Assembly (NCBI GenBank): GCA_950022655.1
Contig: OX465584.1
Location: 60,700,841 to 60,764,840, forward strand
Length of the DNA stretch: 64,000 bases
Origin: Alentia gelatinosa
Taxonomy: Eukaryota; Annelida; Polychaeta; Phyllodocida; Polynoidae
Direction of reading: 5' to 3'
The notes beneath the pieces are model-generated. The model ran no database searches. It had not been told where the DNA came from and saw only the letters and a list, made by a program, of their open reading frames with translations. How positions within the stretch are numbered: position 1 is the first letter of the stretch; every line of letters begins with the position of its first letter. The position numbers and the translations under genes are program-made. Positions 10,874 to 22,100 of the stretch are shown here, piece by piece.

Positions 10874-10945
10874 GGGCTTGTCCGGGATTTGAACCCGGGA
10901 CCTCTCGCACCCTAAGCGAGAATCATACCCCTAGACCAACAAGCC
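10874..10945 (-). tRNA. tRNA-Pro (anticodon AGG)
   Basis: This 72-base minus-strand gene differs from the one at 8,684 only at the first anticodon base (loop TTAGGGT, anticodon AGG at 10,911-10,913). All stems pair: acceptor GGCTTGT/ACAAGCC, anticodon CTCGC/GCGAG, T arm CCGGG/CCCGG. AGG would be read as IGG after adenosine-to-inosine editing. AAAA on the plus strand at 10,864-10,867 gives a Pol III terminator 6 bases past the 3' end. The flanking sequence is unrelated to that of the other two copies. Confidence 0.96.
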
Positions 10946-11494
10946 TGTTCCAGGTATCACAATGGCTAAGATATTTAATCAAATATTGCAATCATGATAT
11001 CAAGGATACAGACTGGGTGTATGTATAAATGTAGATATTTCTCTGATATAAAACATGAAGCATTGAGAATCAAAGTGTACTGATATGTTGAAAATAGAGA
11101 CATGCCAGATGATATTGCCTTGGTTATCTGAATTCAGCAGATTGGTTTGTACATGTATATCATCGGTGGAAGTTTGACATATTAAGTGGAGATTTTACTT
11201 TTATCTGATGCAACACTGAACCACTCCATCATAATATCATGTGAAATAACTTTGTATCACATGTACTTCCATTCATGATATGCTTTCCACTTACACTGTG
11301 AGACAAAACAATAGAGTATTGGACAATATGTAGTTGCTGCTATTGAGCTATACACATCTACAGATCTTCTCTCCTGTTGGATTTTGTGAACTTTGATATT
11401 TGTGGTTCTTCAAGACCAATAGGTTAGAAGGCAAACCTGCATATGAGCTCAAGATATATACTGCTTAGAATATTGAAATAGGCTTTCAGATTAA

Positions 11495-11860
11495 AGACAA
11501 ATACTGGTAATTGGGTGATTTCTAAATTCTATTGATTTTTGCAAATTGCTTTGGATAATATAAGTTTCATAAATCAGCATATAGAAAATGCTAAGGAAAG
11601 GCATGTCACCATATTAACTTGGGAAGGCCATCTGAAAAGATAAGTGCTTAACTATTGGTGTCTTTGGGAAACTGTGATATTTTGACTTCGTGGCTAGATG
11701 ACACTTATGTTCTATTGCTATTTTCAAATAATTCTGGAATGTGATAGTTGGAAACATATACAAATGAGCTACTACGAAAAAAGTTCCGTTTGCCCTCAAA
11801 ATGCCCATTGCTAGCATGATACAGAATGTTCGAAAAATAGAATTCACACCTGAAGTGTAG
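11495..11860. mobile_element. TTAA-flanked MITE, 3'-truncated copy
   Basis: TTAA (11,491-11,494) is followed by AGACAAATACTGG and by the shared body 'ttgggtgatttctaaattct', 'gcatgtcaccatattaactt' and 'tggtgtctttgggaaact'. The other end cannot be found; the sequence runs into the hairpin element at 11,866. See the copies at 23,840, 32,396, 50,175 and 62,479. TTAA target choice is typical of piggyBac-type elements. Confidence 0.75.
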
Positions 11861-11865
11861 AGAAG

Positions 11866-12045
11866 GGGTAGGATAAATACAGAACCAAACTCGAGTTAGC
11901 CTGACTAGTTTTCAAGCCACTCCGGTCAGGTCTGCTACTCACTACACTCGACTATCACCTCGTGTAGTAATACACGACCTGTCCGTCGTAGCATAAAAAC
12001 TTATCAGGCTAACTCTCGTTCAGTTCTATCTAAATATCAGTACAT
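11866..12045. repeat. Hairpin element, AACGAGAGTTAGTC family
   Basis: gaaccaaactcgagttagcc at the left pairs with ggctaactctcgttcagttc at the right. Inner matches include cctgactagtttt and the acctgtccgtcgta region. It begins with ggggtaggataaat, as do the other family members. Non-coding foldback. Confidence 0.7.
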
Positions 12046-12295
12046 CAAAGCTTGTTGATGTTGATGGGTCTGCACGGTCACAGTAGAACTATATGAATCT
12101 CTAAATACCAGTATTGTTGCTGCTTAGTTTTGTATTGTCCTGTCTTTGTCTTATTCTTTGTCTTGTTATGGAATTATGTGAAAAACGCCCAACGAGGGTG
12201 ACTGTAATTTCCTTTACTGAATAGAATTTTTTTTTTTTTAAATGAGGGGCTTTACAGTTGCCGCTAGTGTATATATGTACACTCCCAACTCAACA

Positions 12296-12362
12296 GACCC
12301 ACCCACCCACCCACCCACCCACCCACACCCACCCACCCACACCCACCCACACCCACCTCCCC
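12296..12362. repeat. (CCCA)n microsatellite
   Basis: A run of CCCA units with a few CACCCA variants spans about 65 bases. One strand is entirely C/A, the other G/T. Confidence 0.95.
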
Positions 12363-12722
12363 CACTGCCTATGTTGAGCCGGTGCGACACATAACAGTAA
12401 CGACGGTTTGCCTCGACACCAGCCCACTGTTAACAGAAACACATGTTATGGGAGAAGCAAACTTGTCTCGCAAGTATGTCTTACATATAGCCACACATTG
12501 ATATGATGCCCAGGTGTGTCCAGGATTCACGATTCATGATCCATACACAGTGCTAGGAGTACCCGGGCAGGCAGCGTGGAATGTGAGAAGGTACGTTGTG
12601 AAGGCTAAGGTTTGAGAATCACTGAGTGATCATATACAAATCTCTGTGAGTTAAGGTGGCCGTTTGATAATCTAGGATCTTACTACACTGGCTGCCAGAG
12701 CTACACTACGTTACCTCTGCCA

Positions 12723-13303
12723 GGGACCTGTTTCACTTGTATGTGACATGTCTAGATGGCGTCTAGATGGGGTGTCCGGTTTCATAAGAACTAGACATTA
12801 GACTTCGATTTGTCCGTTCTTGCTTGCACTGTTGGTGCTGCTTTCATGTTTGTCTAACACTTTTGTCACGAAACTAGTGAACAGGGACCTGTTTCAGTAG
12901 GCTCGTGACATTAGGCCTAGACAGACATCAACAGCGGCACTAACAGTGCAAGCAACAGTGGAAAAAGACTAGCAAATATCACATTTGGAACGATTATAGG
13001 TTATATGTATCCCCTACTCATATTAAAGTGTCATTGCTTAATTCCTTCGGGAAGTGAGTGAAACTTTGCGTGTCATCGATTGCAATCCTGTGATCTGTCC
13101 GTATGGTGTCACAGACGCCATCTAGACATGTCACAAAATTACTGAAACAGGTCCCTGGTCCATGATGTATAGATTTGTCTAATTCTTATGTTTGGGGTCT
13201 GTCTTTTCCTGAGGGCAGCTACTGGTGTTGTCACGAAACTAGACAACCCCAATGTCTGTATGGTGTCACAGACATGTCACAAAACTAGTGAAACAGGTCC
13301 CTG
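12723..13303. mobile_element. TIR element containing a nested MITE
   Basis: The outer element starts gggacctgtttcac and ends agtgaaacaggtccc. Comparison with the uninterrupted relative at 13,708-14,014 shows that 12,884-13,155, which has its own gggacctgtttcagtag TIRs, is an insertion. The outer halves rejoin at 'ttttgtcacgaaactagtga' / 'ccatgatgtatagatttgtc'. The two belong to related families because the ends are alike. Confidence 0.8.
12884..13155. mobile_element. Nested MITE (same family as 4,597)
   Basis: Starts gggacctgtttcagtag and ends ctgaaacaggtccc. The interior ('cattaggcctagacagacat', 'gtatcccctactcatattaa') matches 4,597-4,895 closely. Confidence 0.85.
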
Positions 13304-13707
13304 GTTGGGTTAAATCCATGGCCACATTGACCCACTAGCTGTACGTGTCTCTTACTCTCCAAGCAGATCCTTTATGTGACATCGATCTATGGTTGGAGAA
13401 TGTATTCAATTCTCACTTTTGAAACCATTTTTCCATGTTTATATTTCCTTTTGTGTGTAATCAAATAAACATAAAGGTAGACTTTATTACCAATTTTGTC
13501 AGCTATGGATATTTGATAATGAGTATTTCAGCTCTCAGAATCCAAAAATAAAGAAAGCTACTTGGTCTGAGAGTGAGAATTCGTGGACACGACCAGGGTT
13601 TAACGTTACCAACATGTGAACAGAGCTGGCGGCCAATCTAGGATCTTACATGAAGATCCTTTTTGTACCTCAAACAATGGTTATCGTTTGATAATATCTA
13701 AGCCTGG

Positions 13708-14014
13708 GACCTGTTTCACTAGTTTCATGACACATCTAGATGGCGTGTAGATGGGGTGTCCGGTTTCATAAGAACTAGACATTAGACTTCGTTTTGTCCA
13801 TTCTTGCTTGCAATGTTGGTGCCGCTTTTCATGTCTGTCTAACACTTTTGTCACAAAATTAATGGAACAGGTCCATGACGTGTAGATTTGTCTAATTCTT
13901 ATGTTTGGGGTCTGTCTTTACCTAAGGGCAGCTACTTCTGTTGTCATGAAACTAGACAACCCCAATGTCTGTATGGTGTCACAGACATGTCACGAAACTA
14001 GTGAAACAGGTCCC
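13708..14014. mobile_element. Uninterrupted TIR element (relative of 12,723)
   Basis: Starts gggacctgtttcactagttt and ends with its inverse, aaactagtgaaacaggtccc. The interior carries 'gatggggtgtccggtttcat' and 'gtctgtatggtgtcacagac'. It serves as the empty-site reference for the nested insertion upstream. Confidence 0.85.
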
Positions 14015-15197
14015 AGTTCACTAAGACAGTCTTTGATAGCTGTCCATAAGGTAATTCATAAGTGTTGAATAAAGTTGACCCATATTGTCCTTGGGTCTCT
14101 GTGGCATACAGGAAAGGGTCTAGATGTAGGATCTTGGATTATTTAACGAGCCGTGGTATTTGTTTCGATCTGGTTTTACGGCGAGGCAAAAGGCAGGTGG
14201 ACTGTATGTACACCTGACTTTTGGTGTGCATGCACAGGCAAAGGTAGATCGATATAGATTAATGCCATACCAAACGAAGAAATAGGCTATGAAAAGCTTA
14301 TATGTAGACCTCGCGATTTGTATTGTTTGTATTGACTACCACAAATTGTTTATATTATAACTAACATATATAAAGACTTATAATGTGTACCATGTATGTG
14401 ATTATGGTTATGTAATATACGGAAACAGGGTTACACTGGCTGTATGTGATGAATAGAAGATTTTTCCTTATACATTTCTAAATCTATGTAATACTTTTAC
14501 TTTGAAGCGACCTCCATTTTCCCGACATATCTTTCTCTACACTCGTTGATCAGTTTAAATACCTGTTCGGTTTTTTCCTTTATCATACACCTTCAAATAT
14601 TTTGAATTCATAAGACATTAGCCAACAAATAGAAATGAAACTTTATATGACCAGAATTGACAATAATGGTAAATGGATTTAAAAGATTCACAAAGAAAAT
14701 GTTACATTTGCTCAGTAAATTCTTTAACTCGTCGCGTTCACACATTACAGCGCCAGCGTTAACATTACATAATCCTACCAACCCTTACACGACGAGGGCT
14801 GAGTCAATGGTTCCTGTGCCCTGCGTGGGCCTTCACACCTATAGCGGCTTGTACACTTCCGCAAATACTAAATCGGAAAAGTTTGTTTATTCAGCTTAAT
14901 GTTTTTCATACAGAACCTTCGCTCTAGCCAACGAGTATAGTCTCTATACTCGTTGCTCTAGCTAGGTAAGCGTTTTGCATACTTGCATCTGAATATGTTT
15001 ACAATTAGCACCCATTTTTAGTTTCCACCTAGACTTGCTCAATTCTTTGATTACGAACATTCATGATTTAACATAACCCGAGTAAAGTTCATTATAATAT
15101 GTATCCTTCTCTGACTGGCCCATGAACCTGTATTAAAGTGGGGTGGAGGGGCAGGGGCGGCGGCGGCAGTGGTGCGGTGGCGTTGGCGGTAGGATAA
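14015..15197. other. Stretch without recognised gene
   Basis: I see no exon, although one 80-codon open frame (14,657-14,899) occurs without splice or motif support. A truncated 'gacttgctcaattctttgat' repeat lies at 15,030-15,130 and a GC-rich (ggcggcggcagtggtgcggt) patch at about 15,150-15,185. Confidence 0.5.
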
Positions 15198-15503
15198 GGC
15201 CCGTTTCCATTGGCCAACGAAGATTGCTTAGACGTTTTGAGTTACACAGAAAGTCTGTCGGTGGTGCCACTGACTGTGCGTCGGTATAGGAAAATCACTG
15301 AGGGTAGTAGATTTCACTCAGTGACCAAGCTTTCACTGAGTGGTGGGTGGTGCCACATTGCATAATCTAAGCAGAAAAAGTCGTGGGGCATTTCACGATG
15401 TTGTTTGTTTCCATTGACCGATATTGGGTCAGCAGTGCCAAAAGTCAGTCGGTGGTTCCTGACTGTAGATCGGTGACGGGAAATCGGCCAATGGAAATGG
15501 GCC
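15198..15503. mobile_element. MITE copy 1, 'ggcccgtttccattggcc' TIRs
   Basis: Starts ggcccgtttccattggcc and ends ggccaatggaaatgggcc. It is followed after seven bases (TATATAA) by an almost identical second copy. The interior has the phrases 'gtcggtggtgccactgactg' and 'aaaagtcgtggggcatttca'. Non-coding. Confidence 0.85.
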
Positions 15504-15510
15504 TATATAA

Positions 15511-15816
15511 GGCCCGTTTCCATTGGCCGACGAAAATTGCTTAGACGTTTTGAGTTACACAGAAAGTCTGTCGGTGGTGCCACTGACTGTGAGTCGGTAT
15601 AGGAAAATAACTGAGGGTAGTAGATTTCACTCAGTGACCAAGCTTTCACTCAGTGGTGGGTGGTGCAACATTGCATAATCTAAGCAGAAAAAGTCGTGGG
15701 GCATTTCACGACCTTGTTTGTTTCCATTGACCGATATTGGGTCAGCAGTGTCAAAAGTCTGTCGGTGGTTCCTGACTGTAGATCGGTGACGGGAAATCGG
15801 CCAATGGAAACGGGCC
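15511..15816. mobile_element. MITE copy 2, head-to-tail with copy 1
   Basis: 306 bases, the same length as copy 1, and differing from it at only a few positions. The ends are ggcccgtttccattggccga and ggccaatggaaacgggcc. Diverged relatives are recognisable near 2,640-2,760, 6,240-6,400, 23,600 and 25,230-25,310. Confidence 0.85.
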
Positions 15817-15819
15817 TAT

Positions 15820-17020
15820 AGGGACTGAGATCGACCATATGAACTACATAAAACAGTTGGTGACGATATGATAAGGAAAAACCCTAATATTGACATTGAG
15901 ATCAGTAGATTGTCTAGTATACAGTGGTGCATGGTTTCTTTTACTTGACATACTTAGTTATGTGTATAATGAGAGGGGAAAAGCTGACATTCATATAGAA
16001 CGACCTGACCATGCTGTACAAGCTACAAAACAAGATGGGTATTGAGTTCCATGACAAACTGTTAATTCTCCTCGAGTTTTGAAGCTTGTGCAGCCTGGTC
16101 GGGACATTCTTTATGTATTATATATCTAAAATTGATAAAATCCTACCGTAATTTGGCCTAACAACAAATATTTAGGCAATACATACGGATCACTACTCGA
16201 CAGAATACGGAACGCCGTATTCTCCTTGGAGAATACGGATTTCCCAAGCGTGCAAAGTAGTGAATGAGAGGATCAGCAGCTTTTTTGTTTTTCCTTTAAT
16301 AACTTATATTTGGAAGACTGTATAATTTTTTTTATGATATCCCAATTCTGGGTAGTCAGATAGATACCAACCTCTGCTATGGTATTGGTATCATTGCCTT
16401 ATCACACAGTATGATGGTATGGAAATAAATACACACTGAATATGCAATCGAGGCTGGCACGTGTAGAAGTATACAGAACGATTAACAACACGGAAAAAAT
16501 AAACCTAGCATAAGAGCTGCTGGATGCCATAGAATATAGTGCAATTGCTGAACTTTCTCTGGACATAATTTACACGGGTATAATTACCATAAAATTCTTT
16601 TCTGCCGAAATCAGGACACAGGTCTCGTCCGACCAATGACCATACGACAGGGAAAATTTGCTATATAATTACCATATTTCGCCCATACCCTCAGTCCTGC
16701 AATGCTAAAGAATACGCTGCCAGGTGTTTCTTTGGCTTTCTTTGGGAAAATACGGAACACCTTCCCATATACGTTGATTGAAATATTAGTTGTTAGGCCT
16801 AAATGAATTCATGATTTTTCATAATTTCTGGTATTTAGTAAATATATAACGACCTACCATACTTGTACAAGCTACAAAACTCGATGGCAATTTACGGTTT
16901 GTACGGAACTCGGCATAAAAGCCTCGTTCCGTACGAACCGTAAATCATCATCTCGTTTTGTAGTTTGTACAGCTTGGTTAGGTGGTTCTATATAAATACT
17001 CTTAAAGTAGATGTAATTCA
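15820..17020. repeat. Hairpin elements of the 'cttgtacaagctacaaaac' family
   Basis: A clear foldback spans about 16,840-17,000: cttgtacaagctacaaaac / gttttgtagtttgtacagct and gtttgtacggaactcgg / tccgtacgaaccgtaaa around a short centre. A more diverged copy is at 15,950-16,110. Close relatives are at 24,780-25,130, 36,533-36,880 and 57,775-58,125. Upstream 'caccttcccatatacgttga' and 'gttaggcctaaa' also recur, so the unit is longer than the hairpin. Non-coding. Confidence 0.75.
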
Positions 17021-17099
17021 TATAAAATATTGATAGCTAGAAAATGATAAAGAAATCAAGAATTATTACTTTATACCTGTGTGCGAATGTCTATGAAAT

Positions 17100-17400
17100 A
17101 CTGCCCACTGCTAGGGGTGTAGTATATATAATGTTCGCGCCCGCTGTAACAGCGGGCCGTAGTGAATCGCAGTGGCTTTTCTTAGAGCAGAAAAGTTAAT
17201 AAAACGGGTTTTTAAACGAGTAGGAGGTATATAGTAATAAGAAAACGTAGTGACTGAGCCCGCACGGTGTCCGTTCTTGGTCATTTGATGAAAAAATACG
17301 GCCATCACGCCTACGGCATTGGGCCTTATTCTTTCATCAAATGACCTCGAACGGCCACACGTACGGGCTCAGTAACCACGTTTTCTCATATTATCCATTA
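17100..17400. repeat. Hairpin element of the 'catttgatgaaaaaatacgg' family
   Basis: gtcatttgatgaaaaaatac is matched in inverse by tctttcatcaaatgacctcg, with the outer arms gagcccgcacggtgtcc and ggccacacgtacgggctc and beyond them aagaaaacgtagtgac / gtaaccacgttttctca. It is repeated at 31,430-31,760 in the opposite overall orientation. Non-coding. Confidence 0.8.
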
Positions 17401-18660
17401 CATTTTGAAAAAAAAGTACATAGGAAAGGAAACAAGAAAATGGAAAATTTGTTTCGCGATTACCAGCAGTATATATACAGATGATTTATTGGGAGTGTAG
17501 CAAACAGTCCCCTCTACTGGAGGAAAGCGGCCGCGGATTTAACCCAACCAGAGCTTACAAGTGAACCTCTGGCAGCCAGTGTATTTACATATGACACTTT
17601 CTGCCAGCCATAGGTCACCGTTAGTGCAATCGGAGCTGGAACTGCCAACACGTAAGTGTAGCAGTTCTTACAGTAAATACGACCGTACTTTACAGGTACC
17701 TGAATGGGTCTCATTCACCCCCCCCCCCCCCCCACATACACATATCTGAACCAACTCTTCGGCAACAAAATGATATAGCAAAATAGGACCACAATAATTG
17801 TATAGGAGCCAGGAGAATATATTAATGTGCTGGTTAACTCCGGGAAAAGAAAAAAAGAGAGACTGAGAACACAATATTCAAACTCGTGGAAAAACAACCT
17901 GCGAATCACATTTCAAGTTTTACTATATGTAATGAAGGACCTACATCGAGAACTGTAGCCCTGAAAATATGCCATGAGTTTCGCTTGTGGAGTTATCTCA
18001 CGAGGCAAAGCCCAGTGAGATTATATAGAGGAAACCTATGAAGATTTAAATTCAGAGCTTTTCTCGCATCGACTTTGAATCACAAAGTCATTCACAAGGT
18101 GAAGCCGCATAAATGTCATAGTGATTTAAACGAGATGGAATCAAGCTCTGACCCTAAAGTTGGATGGTTTCTGAATTTATCTCACCCTTCACATTGACTA
18201 ATGGGCTAACCATTGTAGCATAATCCCCCATTGAGTAGTTTTTCTAAATACTCAATGGGCATTGGACATGAGTTCTCAATGTTAAGTCCATGGGAAAAAA
18301 ATAACTTGGTGAGATAATATGAAGAGACGTCACGAGTTTGAGTCTGAGTTTATTTATGTCACGCATTTTGTTGGCGCCGTAATTTCACGAGTCGTAGACG
18401 AGTGACATCACGAAGCCAACAAAATGAATGACATAAAAAAACTCTATCTCAAACGAGTGCTGTCTAGATTTTATGCTACCCCGTTTCTACATTTTTGCAG
18501 CATTAGAAAGTAGTGACATAAACAACACTTTATGTCACACCTGTGACATAAAGAAACCCCATGTTAAGCCTATGGAGTTTTTTTTATTAGGGGTAGGATA
18601 AAGGGTACCCCTTCTACAACATTTCATATAACCATTTGAACTAATTAAAAATATCATTTT
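17400..18660. other. Region upstream of the SPRY gene; repeats only
   Basis: Contents are a poly-C run near 17,718-17,733, a repeat starting about 17,990 ('atctcacgaggcaaa') shared with 53,695, and a palindrome at about 18,340-18,470 (atgtcacgcattttgttgg / gccaacaaaatgaatgaca). 'ttaggggtaggataaa' at 18,590 is a common repeat end. I see no core promoter or 5' UTR exon, so the gene's transcription start is not located. Confidence 0.45.
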
Positions 18661-18663
18661 CAG

Positions 18664-19179
18664 ATCCGAGACGACTTGGAAAAATCTAAATCAGGAAAAT
18701 AGTTCTTTACGAGTAGAAGATGTTGGGAGAAGTAGTTGAAGAGACTCCAACTCGGGAGGTGGAGGAGGAGCAGGAAACAAAACAGGAGTCAATAAAATCA
18801 GAAAACAAGAAAAAGAAATCTTCACGACAAACCACCTCAGAGTTCAATGAAGATATCAGGCCTGGGTCCTCAAAATCCAACTCCTCGAGACAAACCCAAG
18901 CTTCATCTGAGGATAAATCTCCAGAAACCAAATGTAAGAGTGGTAAGAGGCTGAAAAAGAAACATCGCAGCAAAAGCAGGGACAAGGTGATAAGTGGAGA
19001 GACTCAGAATGAGTTGTTGGATGAGATTCAGAAGGAAGAGTTCAGTTCTGAGCATGTTGGGGAACAGGATTCGCTGAATACGTCAACTTCTACCTCCACT
19101 TCCGCTACGGAAGCTGCAGTGCGCACGCTCAACGAGTCTGACGTCACGACAGAGACGCACGTGACCAGAGACACTTCCG
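18664..19179 (+). CDS. Exon A: first coding exon, disordered N-terminus
   Basis: The exon follows ATTTTCAG. The frame has a stop at 18,687-18,689, so the first ATG (18,720, A at -3) is taken as the start and 18,664-18,719 as 5' UTR. It encodes 153 full codons rich in Lys, Glu, Ser and Thr. A cluster KRLKKKHRSKSRDK at residues ~80-93 looks like a nuclear-localisation signal. It ends at the donor CCG|GTAAGT in phase 1. An open frame continues 116 bases past the donor, but the donor is strong and the phase matches exon B. Confidence 0.75.
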
Positions 19180-22100
19180 GTAAGTCCGAAAAGGGAGCCA
19201 AACTGAACCTACTAATACCCGTGCTTTATGAGTACACCCTGATAAAGGTGCTAAGGTATATTACTGTATTTACTGCATGTGGTTCGAGTATGTAAATTAT
19301 ACACAATATTGACTGGTTTCAGATACAAGCGGCCGTATGCTCTGAGGAGTATGCGTAGTAATATCCGTTGCGCAGAGTCAACTCCGAGGAGCATATAACC
19401 GCTTTTATCTGAAACCAGTCTATATTGTATTCATTATCCACCTTTTCTGGGCAAGTGGCATGTCAATATCAGTTCATTTTAGTTATGCACTATTTTTCTA
19501 TATGCACTACTTTCCGTATGCGCCACCCGGAGCATACAACATATCCGTATGCGCTGGGTACGTCCATACAAACTCCCTATGTGTTTTCTATGGACACTTT
19601 TATTAGGTGGATAATAAGACTCAATCTACAGTCAATGAATTGCATGTTTTAACACACTCAACATGTCGCATTGTAAGTTATTGAACAATTTATTCGTAGA
19701 TGATTGTAGTAAAGAGCACATAATTTTAGTAGCGAATGATACCCAAAACTAAATTTTAACCCCAAACCCCAATAACTTAAGGGGCCATCCACAAAGTACT
19801 GGAATATGTGTTCCACACCCTCTCTACATCTTGTACTCAATAGGAGGGTGGTTTCGGCCCGAGAAATTCAGGTCAACTATAGACTGTAGAACCATCCCAA
19901 GATGCTAATAACACTATGTAAGGAGGTCAGGGTGAAGGTTGTGGTTTGCTCTGGATGTAGCCATTGGTTGCTGGTTCAATCCATGCCTTCTATATTCCTT
20001 ATATGGCAGTGAAGGCATAGGGACAACTCCATGCAGATTAAAGAAGGGATGTATGCAAAATTTCAAAACATTTTTATCTCCCCCTACCCCTCAGTACTTA
20101 CGCACTTCGTGGATGGTCCCCTAAGACTGAAGCTGTATCTGAAAATGCTGTAAAAGGCCAGTTCACACTTTGCAACCAGGGGGCTTCTGAGTGGTACCTT
20201 CAGTCCCAGACCGAGGGTACCACTCTTGAAACTGGACATTCCAAATCTGGTACACCCAGTTGCAAGGTGCGCTTAAATATGTGCGTGAACCTGAACCCTT
20301 GTGACTGAAACCCTTGCACCTGGATGTCCCTAGTTATGCCCAGTCTCATGTTCGATATGCAAAAGGCTTGTGACTGGAAGCACCTGCGGAACCTTGAGTC
20401 TGAGACTGGGCATACCCGGTACACCCAGTCTCAGACTAGCGGAAAGTGCCCATTTCTAGACTGGGCATGCCAAATATCAAACACCTTTGATATGCAACAT
20501 GCTTGCAACTGGAATTTCCTGATCAACCTTGATTCTGCGACTAGGCATACCTGGTAGACCCAGTCTCAGACTCGCGGAAAGTGCCCAGTCTCAGACTAGG
20601 TGTACCTATGTACCTCATAAGTGTGAACTGGCCATTAAGGGTATGTTCCACTAGGTTAACGGTATGGCAACAAAAGAGCACCATATGGCTTGTGTGTTAG
20701 CTTGAGTGTACATAGAAATTAGCGTGGTGGAGTAGGCCATGTGCTTAACAGTGGCGACCACACAAAACCGTATCACCTAATGAAATAGCTTTGGCTAGGC
20801 ACCTGCACAGTCCCCATACTACATCAGCCTGTGGGTTTGTACACTATAAACATATTTCGGGATCCAATTCATGGTCGACCTGCTGTGGTTACTGGAGAGC
20901 TCAACCCGAAACTCGACCAGTAGTTGTCAGGAGAACTCGACTTGTTTTGGAGAAATCGATTGCTGAACTCGACCTGTTTCAGATACTTACCATATAGAAG
21001 TAAAGGACTGACTCGTTAGCTTTAAGACAAATTAACCAGCGGATATAGAAAATAAGTCAAGTTATGTTTAGGTGTAGGATTAAGATTAGGGATACGGGTT
21101 AATCGGGTTAGGGTTAGAGGTAGGGTTAGGGTTAGGTATAGGGATAGGGATGGGATAAATAGGGATAGGGATGGTTTTTTTCCCGTTTGTTTTCTTCCCC
21201 AGAGAAAATCAAATTTGAAGCCAACATATGTACTTTAGTATTTATCCACACTTGTAATGAAATATTTGAGTTGGAAAGATTTAAAAGGGGTCAAGTTCAT
21301 TACTGGTCGAGTTCTTAAAATGTGCCGAGTTTGTTATCAATGAGATTTTTTATGGTTTGAGCTTGTTACAAGTCAATTTGTTATGGGTTGGATGTGTAAC
21401 GTGTCAAGATTTTTATGGGTCAAGTTTATTACAGGTCGAGTTTTAAGGGTCAAGTTTTTTATGGGTCGAGTTCATTATGGGTCAAGTTCTTAAAACAGGT
21501 CAAGTATATTAAGGGGCAAATCTTTCATGGGTCAAGTCTTTTTAAGGCTCGAGTTCATTACGGGTCAAGTTCTCCAGTATTCCTTGGAACACAGTTATCC
21601 GCTATTGCAGTGGGCTCATATTGGCTTCTCATCTTTAGATCAAAACGCCATGCCACCACCTAGCGACCAAGACACTAACTGCCTGATGGAGGAAGAGGCT
21701 GTATTTGTTGGGACTCTGACTAACCACATACCTGAGGAAGAGGACACTGACTATGATCGTCTGTCCATAGAATCGGCACATTCAATTTCTTACATCGATG
21801 ATAGGAGAGATACCAAATCATTCCTGGAGCAGGAGCGACGCATTGCCACCCCTCTTCCCCCAGCCGCCCCACCCTATGGTAGCCCTAGTGATGAGGACAG
21901 TCGACCAGAGAAAGGTAGGCATGCTGTTGGTATAGGGCACAGAGTGTTTGCTAGTTCCACCATCACCTGCCAGGAAAATGTAAATTAGCGCCACTGTAGT
22001 CCGGGGACAACTACTGTTATCAGTTGTTATAATCCATTGATAATCGTGAGACAAGGGTAAAACTCCTCTATTGCAAGGATTGCAGGACATTAGGGCCCAC

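Noticed and set aside
18707..18985. 92-codon minus-strand open frame
   Set aside because: It is antisense to exon A; Ser/Leu-rich sequence results from the Glu/Lys-rich sense frame.
21415..21988. Long open frames starting in the 'gggtcaagtt' minisatellite and reading into exon B1
   Set aside because: The minisatellite part is low complexity. The TCTTTAG acceptor at 21,638 with matching phase explains the coding part.
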